Part shown: positions 1-8,064 of the stretch, one piece after another | Layout of the letters: each line of letters starts with the position of its first letter | Position numbering within the stretch: the first letter of the stretch is position 1 | Source of the DNA: Bryobacteraceae bacterium | GTDB taxonomy: Bacteria; Acidobacteriota; Terriglobia; Bryobacterales; Bryobacteraceae | Direction: 5' to 3' | Assembly (NCBI GenBank): GCA_025980665.1 | Contig: JAICXC010000019.1 | Coordinates: 1 to 53,120, forward strand | Length of the DNA: 53,120 bases | Notes under the pieces: model-generated | Databases searched by the model: none | Told to the model about the DNA's origin: nothing | What the model saw: the letters and a program-made list of their open reading frames with translations, nothing else | Made by a program: the position numbers and the translations under genes

Positions 1-647
1 CGATTCCGGTGATCGAAGCCCATAGCCTGATGCACGGCAGTTTCACCATCCGCGCTGACCGGCAGCGTTTTATGGAACTCCTGCTCGAAGGCATCCTTGA
101 CGCGCTGGAAATCCGCGGGAGTGAAGGAGCCGCGACCGTCAAACTTCTCCATCACGGGGGGAGCGAATCCAAGATCCTCTCCAGTGTCGCGGGGTTGCGG
201 CAACGGAATCTGTTCTTCCAGGCGAGCCATCTCGGCGACCTGCTGGACTAACTCCGTTCGCGAGAGAGTCAGGTCATACGTGTTCTGCGCCAACGCTTGC
301 TCTTCCAGTGGCGCAGTGAGACTCTGCGTCGGTTGCAAACCAGCGTCCACCAAAGTGCGCACCTGTTCGACCTGTGCCTTAGCGCGGTCTAACTGACGGC
401 GGGCGGCCTCTTCCAGTTGAGCGGCTTTATCCTCGGTTAGATCACTCAGGGAAAGCGAGGCATTGAGCAACTCCGCATCCCGGGCGGCAGCGATAGCGTC
501 TTTAGCCTGATCCACACGTGTGCGAGGGGCTAAACCCGCAGCGACCTGATTGCGAACATCCTGAATCCCAGGCGCCGCATCGGAGGGAGAGGCCTGTCCG
601 TAAAGAAGTACGCTTCCCAGGGCAAGGAGGGAAAACTGCAAATACAT
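1..647 (-). CDS. Secreted coiled-coil protein, possibly M15-peptidase-like (3' end outside window)
   Basis: An open frame of 215 codons runs from ATG at 647 off the left edge without a stop, so the C-terminus is missing. An AAGGTGG ribosome site lies just before the start. Residues 1-19 form a hydrophobic signal peptide ending near YGQA. Residues 30-150 are rich in Ala, Glu, Gln, Arg and Leu and look like a long helical hairpin or coiled coil. After a Pro-rich linker, the last visible residues (about 170-215) include FTPADFQ and an MGFDHRN motif. I associate that motif with D-Ala-D-Ala-carboxypeptidase-like (M15) domains of acidobacterial proteins, where the metal ligands would follow beyond the window. 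The peptidase assignment is inference from one motif. TolC-like helical hairpins are an alternative reading of the middle part. Confidence 0.7.
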   Translation of the reverse strand, partial: MYLQFSLLALGSVLLYGQASPSDAAPGIQDVRNQVAAGLAPRTRVDQAKDAIAAARDAELLNASLSLSDLTEDKAAQLEEAARRQLDRAKAQVEQVRTLVDAGLQPTQSLTAPLEEQALAQNTYDLTLSRTELVQQVAEMARLEEQIPLPQPRDTGEDLGFAPPVMEKFDGRGSFTPADFQRVKDAFEQEFHKTLPVSADGETAVHQAMGFDHRN

Positions 648-803
648 CCACCTTCAGGGTAACACCCAAACAGTGCACAAGGAAATCGGGGCCTGCTCGA
701 CCAAGTGGCTTTCTATCTTATTGAACTACAAGAGGTTATAAGGAAACATCAGCCGACGTTAAAATGTAGAAATTTCGTGAAACGATGTGTGTTGAAAAGG
801 CTC

Positions 804-809
804 TATAAT
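804..809 (+). promoter_or_regulatory. Putative -10 box for the PEP-CTERM gene
   Basis: A perfect TATAAT lies 37 bases before the ATG at 847, with an AGGAGG ribosome site at 831-836 between them. A TTGAAA at 792-797 is only 6 bases away and cannot be its -35. No good -35 is seen at 16-18 bases spacing. The expected start of transcription would be near 816, giving a leader of about 30 bases. Confidence 0.4.
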
Positions 810-846
810 GCCTATGCAGTTATAAGCCGGAGGAGGATACATCCAA

Positions 847-1716
847 ATGAGTAAGCTTTTTCGAACAATAGGTGGAGCAGCATATGCAGTGATGCTGGCC
901 ACTTCGGCGTCGGCAATGGTCGTTACCACAACGACAAACGGCACTACTCTCGGAACCGCATTAGGAGGCGGGGGTGGACTAACGATCAATTCGGTATCGG
1001 TTGCAAATGGTGCTGATGCACAATTTGGAACTTATACCGGCTTTACCAGCCCGCCGGTGACCATCGGGGATGGAATCGTGCTGTCGTCCGGTGACGCAGC
1101 GGAAACCACGGCGGCGTTCCACAGTTCCAGTGGTTTGCCCAGCACGGACGAAGGGCAATCCGGCACTGCGGAGTTCGACGCCTACGGACCAACCCACATC
1201 ACTAACTTTTCCAGTTCTAACGATGTAGCAGCCCTGACGGTTAACTTCACGCTGTCCGCCCCCAGTCAGGTGGGTTTCAACTTCATTTTTGGCTCGGTTG
1301 AATTCCCCGTGTTCACGAGCGACTTCACGGATGCATTCCTCGCTTTTCTGGACGGCACAGGGACGGCAAATCAGGTGGTCTTCGACGCGTCCAATCAGGC
1401 GGTTCAAGTCGGCGGCAGCTTCGCTAGCGCGCTCACGACGGCGGATACCAACTCTGCCTTTTCGGATCCCCACGGGTTGGTGAAACTCCAGACCTTCACG
1501 AACGTTCTCAGCGCTGGCGCCCATACTCTTACTTTCGAGGTAGGCGACGTGAACGATCATGTTCTGGACAGTGCAGCGTTCATCTCCGATCTGCATGCCG
1601 GTCAAGGCACCGTCGGCACTGGTACCGGTGGCGCCGTTCCGGAGCCTGCGAGCGTAGGGCTGGTGGGGATTGGTATCGCAGGTTTGCTCTGGGCACGTCG
1701 CAAGCTCGTAAGCTAA
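847..1716 (+). CDS. PEP-CTERM surface protein with choice-of-anchor L domain
   Basis: The protein has 289 residues: a signal peptide (about 1-23, ending SASA), a Thr/Gly-rich segment, then a domain with IGDGIVLSSG near residue 77 and NFIFGSVEFP near 141. That pattern fits the choice-of-anchor L family of secreted proteins. Residues 264-269 are VPEPAS, followed by a hydrophobic helix and a terminal ARRK cluster, the tripartite PEP-CTERM sorting signal. In organisms with this system an exosortase cleaves the signal and the protein is exported to the surface or matrix. The start is fixed by AGGAGG ten bases upstream. The gene is monocistronic, with its own -10 box and a strong hairpin after the stop. 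No exosortase is present here, so the sorting enzyme must be elsewhere. Confidence 0.88.
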   Translation: MSKLFRTIGGAAYAVMLATSASAMVVTTTTNGTTLGTALGGGGGLTINSVSVANGADAQFGTYTGFTSPPVTIGDGIVLSSGDAAETTAAFHSSSGLPSTDEGQSGTAEFDAYGPTHITNFSSSNDVAALTVNFTLSAPSQVGFNFIFGSVEFPVFTSDFTDAFLAFLDGTGTANQVVFDASNQAVQVGGSFASALTTADTNSAFSDPHGLVKLQTFTNVLSAGAHTLTFEVGDVNDHVLDSAAFISDLHAGQGTVGTGTGGAVPEPASVGLVGIGIAGLLWARRKLVS

Positions 1717-1758
1717 ACCATCCCCTAAGCTAAACCATCCCGTGAGCTAAACCATCAA
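1708..1758 (+). repeat. 17-base tandem repeat, three copies, across the stop codon
   Basis: Three head-to-tail copies of a 17-base unit with core AGCTAAACCATC start at 1708, 1725 and 1742. They differ at three positions or fewer. The first copy encodes the last residues and the TAA stop of the PEP-CTERM gene, so the other copies lie in the 3' untranslated region and each repeats the TAA. Confidence 0.85.
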
Positions 1759-1784
1759 GGAGGGGGAGATCGTTCCCCCTCCTT
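1757..1784 (+). terminator. Strong hairpin after the PEP-CTERM gene
   Basis: An 11-base perfect stem (1757-1767 pairing with 1774-1784) of purines against pyrimidines, with a 6-base loop GATCGT, begins 40 bases after the stop. A pyrimidine-rich run follows but no real T-tract, so it may work as an intrinsic terminator or as a 3' stability element. It separates this gene from the sugar dehydrogenase gene. Confidence 0.7.
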
Positions 1785-1845
1785 CTCCAAGTCTGACCCG
1801 CTTGCGCGGCATCGCCGACGAGTGATACGTTCGAGGCTGTTGAAC

Positions 1846-3066
1846 ATGCGACGCTTGCGCCTGAACTTTTGCTTCGCGAGTTCGCTTGCCTCGGCCGGGA
1901 CGGTTCTCCTGGTCGTCGCCGCTGCCATAGCCCAGCAGCCGATTGGCGTGCCAGTGCCTCCATTGGCAAACGGACCGTTCCTCTTCGACACCGCAGAGCA
2001 GCATAAGATCCGAGTTTCGGTGGTGGCAAAAGGTCTGGAGCATCCCTGGAGCCTGGCGTTTCTTCCCGACGGGAGCATGCTGGTGGCGGAGCGTCCGGGG
2101 CGGCTGCGGCTGGTCCGCGATGCGACCGGGGACGCCAAGCTTGACCCGGGGCCGATTGCGGGTGTACCGACGGTCAGACTGATCGGCAACTCAGGCCTAA
2201 TGGACGTGGCGCTCCACCCTAGGTTCGCCGAGAACAAGCTAGTCTACCTGACCTACAACAAGCCAGGTCCAAATAAACAGATCGCGACGGCGTTGGCTCG
2301 GGGACGATTAGAGAACGGCGCACTGACCGACGTCAAGGACATTTTCGTCGCCGATTGGCTCCCCGAGGACGCGAACGGATACAATTCTCGAATTGCGTTC
2401 GGGCGCGATGGAATGATTTACGTGTCGAACGGCGCTTCGAATAGCGATAGCGCGCAGGATCCCAAGACACATCGCGGAAAGATCATGCGACTTCGCGACG
2501 ACGGGACAGTGCCTCCAGATAATCCTTTCGTCGGACACCCCGGCTACCGGCCCGAGATTTACTCCCTGGGACATCGCAACACCCTCGGGTTGATCGTGCA
2601 TCCGGTGACCGGAGCGTTGTGGAACAACGAGAATGGGCCCAATGGCGGCGACGAAATCAACGTCATCTTGCCGGGCAGGAATTATGGCTGGCCGGTGGCG
2701 AGTTATGGCCGCAAGTACGAAGGTCCCAGGGTTTCAGAAGTTCCCTGGCGCGAAGGGATCGAACAGCCTATCGTGTTTTGGGTGCCGTCGATCGCGGTCG
2801 CGGGGATGGCAGTGTACACTGGCGATCGTTTCCCGGCGTGGAAGAATAATGTCTTCGTCGGCAGTATGCGGACCGGTGAGATTCCGGGAACGGGACACCT
2901 CGAGCGGATCGTGTTCAATGACAAAACCGAAGAGCTTCGACGCGAGACAATGCTCACCGAGCTGCACCAACGGATCCGCGAGGTTCGGCAAGGCCCGGAT
3001 GGGCTTTTGTATCTTTTAACGGACGAAGACGCGGGTGCTCTTCTTAGGATCGAACCCGCACCCTGA
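1846..3066 (+). CDS. PQQ-dependent sugar (glucose/sorbosone) dehydrogenase family, secreted
   Basis: The protein has 406 residues from ATG 1846, chosen because GAGG lies nine bases upstream. A GTG at 1822 would add eight residues without a ribosome site. Residues 1-31 form a signal peptide (Arg-rich start, hydrophobic core, AIAQQ). The rest has the marks of the soluble glucose dehydrogenase-type beta-propeller: LEHPWSLAFLPDG, ERPGRLRLV, GLMDVALHPRF, then GHRNTLGL and NENGPNGGDE, which carry PQQ/calcium-site residues in the family. The likely role is periplasmic oxidation of an aldose with PQQ as cofactor. The true substrate cannot be read from sequence, and many family members have unknown substrates. 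No PQQ biosynthesis genes are nearby. The gene is probably transcribed alone. Confidence 0.85.
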   Translation: MRRLRLNFCFASSLASAGTVLLVVAAAIAQQPIGVPVPPLANGPFLFDTAEQHKIRVSVVAKGLEHPWSLAFLPDGSMLVAERPGRLRLVRDATGDAKLDPGPIAGVPTVRLIGNSGLMDVALHPRFAENKLVYLTYNKPGPNKQIATALARGRLENGALTDVKDIFVADWLPEDANGYNSRIAFGRDGMIYVSNGASNSDSAQDPKTHRGKIMRLRDDGTVPPDNPFVGHPGYRPEIYSLGHRNTLGLIVHPVTGALWNNENGPNGGDEINVILPGRNYGWPVASYGRKYEGPRVSEVPWREGIEQPIVFWVPSIAVAGMAVYTGDRFPAWKNNVFVGSMRTGEIPGTGHLERIVFNDKTEELRRETMLTELHQRIREVRQGPDGLLYLLTDEDAGALLRIEPAP

Positions 3067-3172
3067 ACTTTAGGGTCCGAGCTCAAACGCGCAAGCCGGC
3101 ATCGTTGAGCCGCCCGCCTGCAGAAACCCTAGAATCACGCCCAGCTTTGGCGATAAAGCCCAGGTGGGTTTC

Positions 3173-3994
3173 GTGTCTACAGCGGAGACGCCTTCAGCGG
3201 TGGTGGTCAGTCAGTTCCTCAAACGCCTTCCCCCCTTTTCCCCCGTGGCCGTTAAGCTAATGACCCTAGTCGCAGATCAAGACGTTTCTTTTAAAGAAGT
3301 TGCGAAGCTGATTTCGGTGGATCCCGCGCTTTCCGGCGAGACTCTTCGCATGGCCAATTCAGGACTATACGCGCGCCGCCAGGAGATTGTATCGGTCTTG
3401 CACGCGATCGCGATCGTGGGGCTCGAGCGGCTGACGCAGATCGCAGTCACTGCGGCACTCTGGCGAGGCATCCCGAACCGCACAGCTCCTTTTACGAAAG
3501 CGTGGTGGCGGCATAGCCTGGCGACGGCCATCATCGCCGAACAAACGGCTGTATTACCGATCGACCACGCATACACGGCAGGCCTGCTGCACGGAATCGG
3601 ACAACTAGCGCTGTTCGAGCATGGCTCACTGGACTATGTCCGGTTGCTGAGCGACTCGCTTGCGGACGGCCTGGATCTCCAGGCAGACGAGCGCGTGGCA
3701 TATGGAACCGACCATGCCGAGCTCGCCGGGCTGATCCTGGAAGCGTGGGGATTGCCCGAGGCACTCCAGGACGCGGCCGCCCTGCATCACTGGCCGAATA
3801 CGGGCGGCAAGCTGGCCGAGGCCGTCAAGCTCGGGTGCATGGTAGCGGAGCACATCGGCTTTGGCGCTTGCGGGTGCCACAGGGATCTGGCGATCGGCGA
3901 TTTCTCCGCGCCGGTGGCCGAAATCATCGCCAACAAACCGCTGCTGGACTCGTTCGCTACGGAAGTCAACAGCATCGAGTGCTCTCTGACTTAA
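3173..3994 (+). CDS. HDOD domain signalling protein
   Basis: The protein has 273 residues and is a single HDOD domain: SQFLKRLPPFSPVAVKLM at the N-terminus, SVDPALSGETLRMANSG, then the degenerate HD region around HSLATAIIAEQ and AGLLHGIGQLALFEH. HDOD proteins lack complete HD-phosphohydrolase metal sites and act in signal transduction, often near chemotaxis, c-di-GMP or two-component genes. The start is GTG 3173, because AGGTGGG lies four bases upstream. GTG 3164 in the same frame is the alternative. No partner output domain is fused. The next gene, 48 bases on, is a STAS protein, which suggests but does not prove a shared regulatory role. Confidence 0.85.
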   Translation: MSTAETPSAVVVSQFLKRLPPFSPVAVKLMTLVADQDVSFKEVAKLISVDPALSGETLRMANSGLYARRQEIVSVLHAIAIVGLERLTQIAVTAALWRGIPNRTAPFTKAWWRHSLATAIIAEQTAVLPIDHAYTAGLLHGIGQLALFEHGSLDYVRLLSDSLADGLDLQADERVAYGTDHAELAGLILEAWGLPEALQDAAALHHWPNTGGKLAEAVKLGCMVAEHIGFGACGCHRDLAIGDFSAPVAEIIANKPLLDSFATEVNSIECSLT

Positions 3995-4028
3995 ACGGCG
4001 AGGCGGACCCGCCCGGCGTTTCAATTGC

Positions 4029-4034
4029 TACACT
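4029..4034 (+). promoter_or_regulatory. Putative -10 box (TACACT) close to the STAS start
   Basis: TACACT ends eight bases before the ATG at 4043. If used, transcription would begin at or within a couple of bases of the start codon and give a leaderless or near-leaderless mRNA. The region upstream is GC-rich with no clear -35. Confidence 0.35.
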
Positions 4035-4042
4035 AGGGTTCC

Positions 4043-4444
4043 ATGGCCCTGGAAATCGCTGAAAGCGTTCGCGAAGATGTCGTCATCCTGACGTTGAAGG
4101 GACGCCTGACGTTAGGCGAGTCGAACATTGTGCGCGAACAGATTAACCAGCTATCCGCGGCGGGGAAACACAACATCGTGGTGGATCTCGGCGGAGTGGA
4201 GTATATCGATTCCACGGGCCTGGGCATTCTAGTGATCTGTTTTACGTCCCTCAAAAAACTGGGCGGCGCGTTGAAGCTGGTAAATCCCAACAAACGCAAT
4301 GTCGAACTACTGCTGCTCACCAAGCTGCATACGGTCTTCGAGGTGTTCAATGAGGTCCAGGATGCGGTGAACAGCTTTTTCCCGGATCGCCAGATCAAAC
4401 ATTTCGACATCCTGAACTTCGTGCAGCAACAGGGCGATAGTTAA
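4043..4444 (+). CDS. STAS domain protein, anti-sigma-factor-antagonist type
   Basis: The protein has 133 residues, one STAS domain. It carries DSTGLGILV near residue 55, where the Ser is the residue phosphorylated by partner kinases in SpoIIAA-like proteins, followed by the second half GGALKLVNPNKRNVELL. The family acts by partner switching with an anti-sigma factor/kinase. No such kinase is present here. The C-terminus (after about 105) extends past the core with an amphipathic tail. The start is ATG 4043. Its stop is three bases from the convergent hemL stop. Confidence 0.88.
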   Translation: MALEIAESVREDVVILTLKGRLTLGESNIVREQINQLSAAGKHNIVVDLGGVEYIDSTGLGILVICFTSLKKLGGALKLVNPNKRNVELLLLTKLHTVFEVFNEVQDAVNSFFPDRQIKHFDILNFVQQQGDS

Positions 4445-4447
4445 GGT

Positions 4448-5713
4448 TCACGCGCTTTCGAAAAACTCGCGCGCTACGTTCACTGTCATCCGAATATCTT
4501 CTTCACTGTGCGCGGCTGAGACAAATCCCGCCTCGAATTGCGAGGGTGCGATGTACACGCCGCGCTCCAGCAGAAAGTGAAAAAACTTACCGAAGCGAGC
4601 CGTGTCGCATTTCTTGGCCGATTCCCAATCCGTAACCGGCGTCGGAGAGAAAAAGAACGTGAACATCGAGCCAACGCGATTCACCGTGATGCCTGGAGGC
4701 GTCCACGCGGTTAACTGAGCTGCGCGGGATTCCAGTGTTTCGTAGACCTCCGGGTGTGCGATCAGATACCGGAGCATCGCTAGTCCAGCCGCGACTGCCA
4801 GTGGATTCCCCGATAACGTTCCGGCCTGGTACACGGGACCCATCGGGGCGATCTTTCGCATGATGTCTGCTCGACCGCCATACGCCGCCATCGGCAAACC
4901 GCCGCCGATGATCTTGCCGAGCGTGGTCAGATCCGGCTGGATCCCGAAACGCTGCTGCGCGCCGCCGAGCGCCACTCGGAAGCCCGTCATCACTTCATCA
5001 AAGACGAGTAGAGATCCATGCTGTGCGGTCAGCTCCCGCAACGCTTCGAGGAACCCAGGGGCAGGCGGAACGCATCCCATATTTCCTACGACAGGCTCGA
5101 CGATGACCGCGGCAATCTGCCCGCCCAGTTCCGCAAATGCTGTCTCTACCGTGGCAATCGAGTTGAATGGGAGCGAAATCGTGGTTTCCGCGAACGCCTT
5201 GGGGACGCCAGCGGAATCGGCAATCCCCAGCGTCGCCATTCCCGAGCCACCCTTGACAAGAAGGGAATCGACGTGGCCGTGATAACAGCCTTCGAACTTG
5301 ATGACCAAGTCGCGTCCGGTGAATCCGCGGGCGAGTCGGAGCGCGCTCATGGTCGCCTCGGTGCCGGAATTCACCAGGCGGACCATTTCCATGGAAGGCA
5401 CGGTCTTGGCGATCAGTTCGGCCAGTTCCACTTCGCGCTCGGTGGGCGCGCCAAAGCTGGTTCCGACTTCCAGCACATCCCGCAGAGCATCGATGACGGC
5501 AGGCGGGCGATGCCCTAGCAGGAGCGGCCCCCAGGAACCCACGTAGTCGATATAAGAATTTCCGTCGGTGTCGACGATGCACGACCCTTGGCCGCGCTCG
5601 ATGAATCGCGGGACTCCGCCCACGCCGCGAAAAGCGCGCACAGGGGAATTCACGCCGCCCGGAATCACTTTTTGGGCGCGCGCAAACCAAGTTTCCGAAC
5701 GCTCGGATTTCAT
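4448..5713 (-). CDS. hemL: Glutamate-1-semialdehyde 2,1-aminomutase
   Basis: The protein has 421 residues, close to the usual length. It is a PLP fold-type I enzyme converting glutamate-1-semialdehyde to 5-aminolevulinate in the C5 heme pathway. Visible signatures are [11 protein letters not shown] near the N-terminus, the phosphate-binding NSGTEA (115-120), [15 protein letters not shown] (144-158), FDEVMTGFR (238-246) and the catalytic lysine K267 in [10 protein letters not shown]. It is the last gene of a minus-strand operon. Its ATG shares one base with the TGA of the upstream oxidoreductase (TGATG), and no Shine-Dalgarno is seen, so translation is probably coupled. Confidence 0.97.
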   Translation of the reverse strand: MKSERSETWFARAQKVIPGGVNSPVRAFRGVGGVPRFIERGQGSCIVDTDGNSYIDYVGSWGPLLLGHRPPAVIDALRDVLEVGTSFGAPTEREVELAELIAKTVPSMEMVRLVNSGTEATMSALRLARGFTGRDLVIKFEGCYHGHVDSLLVKGGSGMATLGIADSAGVPKAFAETTISLPFNSIATVETAFAELGGQIAAVIVEPVVGNMGCVPPAPGFLEALRELTAQHGSLLVFDEVMTGFRVALGGAQQRFGIQPDLTTLGKIIGGGLPMAAYGGRADIMRKIAPMGPVYQAGTLSGNPLAVAAGLAMLRYLIAHPEVYETLESRAAQLTAWTPPGITVNRVGSMFTFFFSPTPVTDWESAKKCDTARFGKFFHFLLERGVYIAPSQFEAGFVSAAHSEEDIRMTVNVAREFFESA

Positions 5714-6900
5714 CAGGAGGAAACGCGCGAATGACCCGGAATCACGCGTTCCAGGAAAAACTGCATGAATACTTCGTGCAACGTGCCGTTCAGATTCTTC
5801 ATGACTCGCTCGCGCAAGCTCAAGTACGGCTGGGTGCCGGCAAACAGATCCTGCATCAGATCGCGGAACCGGGGACTGCGCTGCATGAACTGCACCATGC
5901 GATGCGGGACACTGCGGAAAAGGAAGCGCCCCAGGAACACGCGCCGGGCAAGCGTCGCCGCATACTCCAGATCGTGCACGAATTCGCGTGCGATCGCGTC
6001 GCGATAGGCCAGCGCTTTACTCGCGTAGTCGTGCGCGTCATTTAAAACCACCTGGCTGGCCAGATCGCCGGAACGGATCGCGTAGTACAAGCCCTCACCG
6101 GTGATGGGATCCACCAGGCCGCCGGCATCGCCCACGGCCACCCACCCTCGGCCCGACACGCGATTGCGGCTCCAACTGGGCTTTTCGAGCGAAGGCAGCA
6201 TGTGGCTATAGAAGACGCCATCCTTGCGCGAAATACCGTGCTGGTCCATGTAGGCATCCAGCCGCGCGCGCATCGCCTGCGCCGGTTCCCCTTTGCCGCC
6301 GATGCCTACAGAAAGGTGGCCGCAGCGCGGGAACACCCAAATGTAGCCTTCGAAGTTGGACATGAATTGAATATCGATACGCTCGCGGGCGCCCGGAACG
6401 AAATAGCCCAGCGCGCTCATCGTATCTCCGGCGGCCCACTGTGTACCGACCTCGCGGAGAGGATTGCGCGCGCCGGTGGCCACCACCAGGAAATCGGCTT
6501 CCGCAGTGCCGTTGCGAGTGCGTAGACGCCAGCCTTTTTCCTTTTGCTCGATTCCCAGCACGCGTGTCTGTTCCATGGCCGCGCCAGCACGCTCCGCACG
6601 CTCCAGCAGCATCCGGTTCAGATCGAAGCGAGAGTAGATGAGCAGCGGCTGGGTCAGATTCATCTTGGCTTCGCCCGCGCCCTGGGCGTTGACCACCGTC
6701 TCATGAATCAGCTTCTTGGGAGTGTCGTTGTTGAGCAGATAAGGATACTGCTCGTAAGCTTTGTAAGTGAGTCCGCCGCCGCACGGCTTTTCCCATGCGA
6801 GCTTCTCATCGAACACGATGGTATTCAAGCCGGCGCGTGCCAGACGCTCTGCCGCCGATGCCCCCGCGGGGCCGCCTCCGAGAACCGCGACGGTCTTCAT
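5713..6900 (-). CDS. Geranylgeranyl-reductase-family FAD oxidoreductase
   Basis: The protein has 395 residues from ATG 6900. An upstream extension in frame is possible but low-complexity and Arg-rich, and the Rossmann strand begins right at this ATG. It has GGGPAG (8-13) for [11 protein letters not shown] at about 38-45 (the signature region of geranylgeranyl reductases), [11 protein letters not shown], and the second FAD motif [15 protein letters not shown]. The family saturates isoprenoid chains (chlorophyll phytyl, archaeal lipids, menaquinone) or acts as other flavin reductases. No photosynthesis genes are nearby, so a quinone or lipid substrate is an inference. The start overlaps the upstream lipoprotein stop as ATGA. 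Its own TGA overlaps the hemL ATG. Confidence 0.85.
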   Translation of the reverse strand: MKTVAVLGGGPAGASAAERLARAGLNTIVFDEKLAWEKPCGGGLTYKAYEQYPYLLNNDTPKKLIHETVVNAQGAGEAKMNLTQPLLIYSRFDLNRMLLERAERAGAAMEQTRVLGIEQKEKGWRLRTRNGTAEADFLVVATGARNPLREVGTQWAAGDTMSALGYFVPGARERIDIQFMSNFEGYIWVFPRCGHLSVGIGGKGEPAQAMRARLDAYMDQHGISRKDGVFYSHMLPSLEKPSWSRNRVSGRGWVAVGDAGGLVDPITGEGLYYAIRSGDLASQVVLNDAHDYASKALAYRDAIAREFVHDLEYAATLARRVFLGRFLFRSVPHRMVQFMQRSPRFRDLMQDLFAGTQPYLSLRERVMKNLNGTLHEVFMQFFLERVIPGHSRVSS

Positions 6901-7307
6901 TGCTTGGGACTCGTGGGTTGAGGTACGGGAGCCGAAGGATGACCCGGGGGAAGCTGGCCCGAGGGATTTGCAGCGTCGCCCGGCGGAAGCACGACGCCGT
7001 GTCCTTGGCCGGCGTCCTGGCGAGCTTGCACCACCCATTTATCGCCTTTGCGGTCCAAGGTGTAATTCAACTGCATCCCGGCATCGCTATTCTTGACGCG
7101 AAACTCCACGGTGGCGCGGGCCGTATCGCGCTCGAACGTCATGGCCGTGACGTTCACATCCATAGTCGACATATCCAGTCCGGTTTGTGCCTGACGCGCG
7201 CTCAAGTATTCGATCACAGCCTGGCGCACGGCGTCTTTATTCTCGATATTTTTTCGCGCGCATGCCGCCAGTAACAGCGCGGCCGCGAACAACGCGATTC
7301 GTTTCAC
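6897..7307 (-). CDS. Small lipoprotein of unknown function
   Basis: The protein has 136 residues from GTG 7307. The signal peptide is MKRIALFAAALLLAAC with the lipidated Cys at 16. The mature part has an alpha segment (NKDAVRQAVIEYLSARQ), a short beta-rich domain (MDVNVTAMTFERDTARATVEF...LNYTLDRKGDKWVVQ), and a Pro/Gly/Ser tail. This resembles small periplasmic domains with a cystatin or NTF2-like fold, but I do not recognise the family. The GTG is chosen because it begins the signal peptide and lies seven bases after a TATAAT. The next gene overlaps by ATGA, so it heads the lipoprotein-reductase-hemL operon. Confidence 0.75.
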   Translation of the reverse strand: MKRIALFAAALLLAACARKNIENKDAVRQAVIEYLSARQAQTGLDMSTMDVNVTAMTFERDTARATVEFRVKNSDAGMQLNYTLDRKGDKWVVQARQDAGQGHGVVLPPGDAANPSGQLPPGHPSAPVPQPTSPKQ

Positions 7308-7314
7308 TCCATCG

Positions 7315-7320
7315 ATTATA
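7315..7320 (-). promoter_or_regulatory. Putative -10 box (TATAAT) of the lipoprotein-hemL operon
   Basis: On the minus strand a perfect TATAAT ends seven bases before GTG 7307. This position would give a leaderless transcript. Divergent to the box at 7343-7348. No convincing -35. Confidence 0.5.
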
Positions 7321-7342
7321 CATGCCTGCTTCGATTTTGCCG

Positions 7343-7348
7343 TATGAT
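7343..7348 (+). promoter_or_regulatory. Putative -10 box (TATGAT) of the dienelactone hydrolase gene
   Basis: TATGAT ends eight bases before ATG 7357, and there is no Shine-Dalgarno between them, so a leaderless transcript is plausible. The whole divergent intergenic space is only 49 bases. Confidence 0.4.
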
Positions 7349-7356
7349 AGTCGCTT

Positions 7357-8064
7357 ATGACCATTCGAGTTCCCGTATCGGGCGGAGAGATGTCCGCCTA
7401 CATGGCCGTGCCCAAGAAAGGCAAGGGCGCCGGAGTGGTGGTGCTCCAGGAAATCTTCGGCGTCAATGAAAGCATGCGTAAGGTTTGCGACTTCTTCGCA
7501 TCGCGGCAGTTCACCGCCATCTGTCCGGATTTGTTCTGGCGCGCCGAGCCTAATGTCGAGCTGAAAGAGAACGAGTTTGATCGCGGGCGCTCCCTTCGCG
7601 GCAAGATGAACGACGAGCAGGTCACCGGCGACATCGCCTCGGCGATCGACTTTCTCCGCAAACATCCCACCTGCAGCAACGGCAGCGTCGGCGTCGTGGG
7701 CTACTGCTGGGGAGGCTATCTCGCATACCTGACCGCGGTTCGGCACAAGCCCGACGCAGCGGTTGGATACTACGGGGTTGGAATCGACAAGAAACTGGAT
7801 CTGGCGAAGAATCTGTCCTGCCCATTAATGCTGCACTATGCGGAACTCGACCAATACGCTTCGCCAGAAGTAGCGGCGCAGGTGAGGGCGGCTTATAAGG
7901 ATGATCCTCGCGTTACTGTTTATGAATATCCCAAAGTCGGGCACGCGTTCGCGCGCCCGGGCGGTGGACATTTCAACGCGAAGGCCGCCGATCTGGCCGA
8001 CATGCGCACTCTGTCGTTCCTGGTGGAAACGATCATCGGGCACAACAAAGCCGGAATATTGTAG
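7357..8064 (+). CDS. Dienelactone hydrolase family protein
   Basis: The protein has 235 residues, an alpha/beta hydrolase of the DLH type. The catalytic triad is visible: nucleophile C117 in GYCWGG, D165 in AELDQY and H196 in GHAFAR, with the family-specific E32 in LQEIFG that holds the cysteine in the resting state. The family hydrolyses dienelactones in chlorocatechol breakdown, but most genomic members act on other esters or lactones, and no aromatic-degradation genes are nearby. It is cytoplasmic, with no signal peptide. Its TAG directly abuts the stop of the convergent thrC, with no base between. Confidence 0.93.
   Translation: MTIRVPVSGGEMSAYMAVPKKGKGAGVVVLQEIFGVNESMRKVCDFFASRQFTAICPDLFWRAEPNVELKENEFDRGRSLRGKMNDEQVTGDIASAIDFLRKHPTCSNGSVGVVGYCWGGYLAYLTAVRHKPDAAVGYYGVGIDKKLDLAKNLSCPLMLHYAELDQYASPEVAAQVRAAYKDDPRVTVYEYPKVGHAFARPGGGHFNAKAADLADMRTLSFLVETIIGHNKAGIL

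Noticed and set aside
792..809. TTGAAA and TATAAT as a full -35/-10 pair
   Set aside because: Only six bases separate them; a sigma-70 promoter needs about 17. Only the TATAAT is kept, at low confidence.
979..1605. Open frame of 208 residues on the minus strand
   Set aside because: Opposite the PEP-CTERM gene, which has signal, domain and sorting motif.
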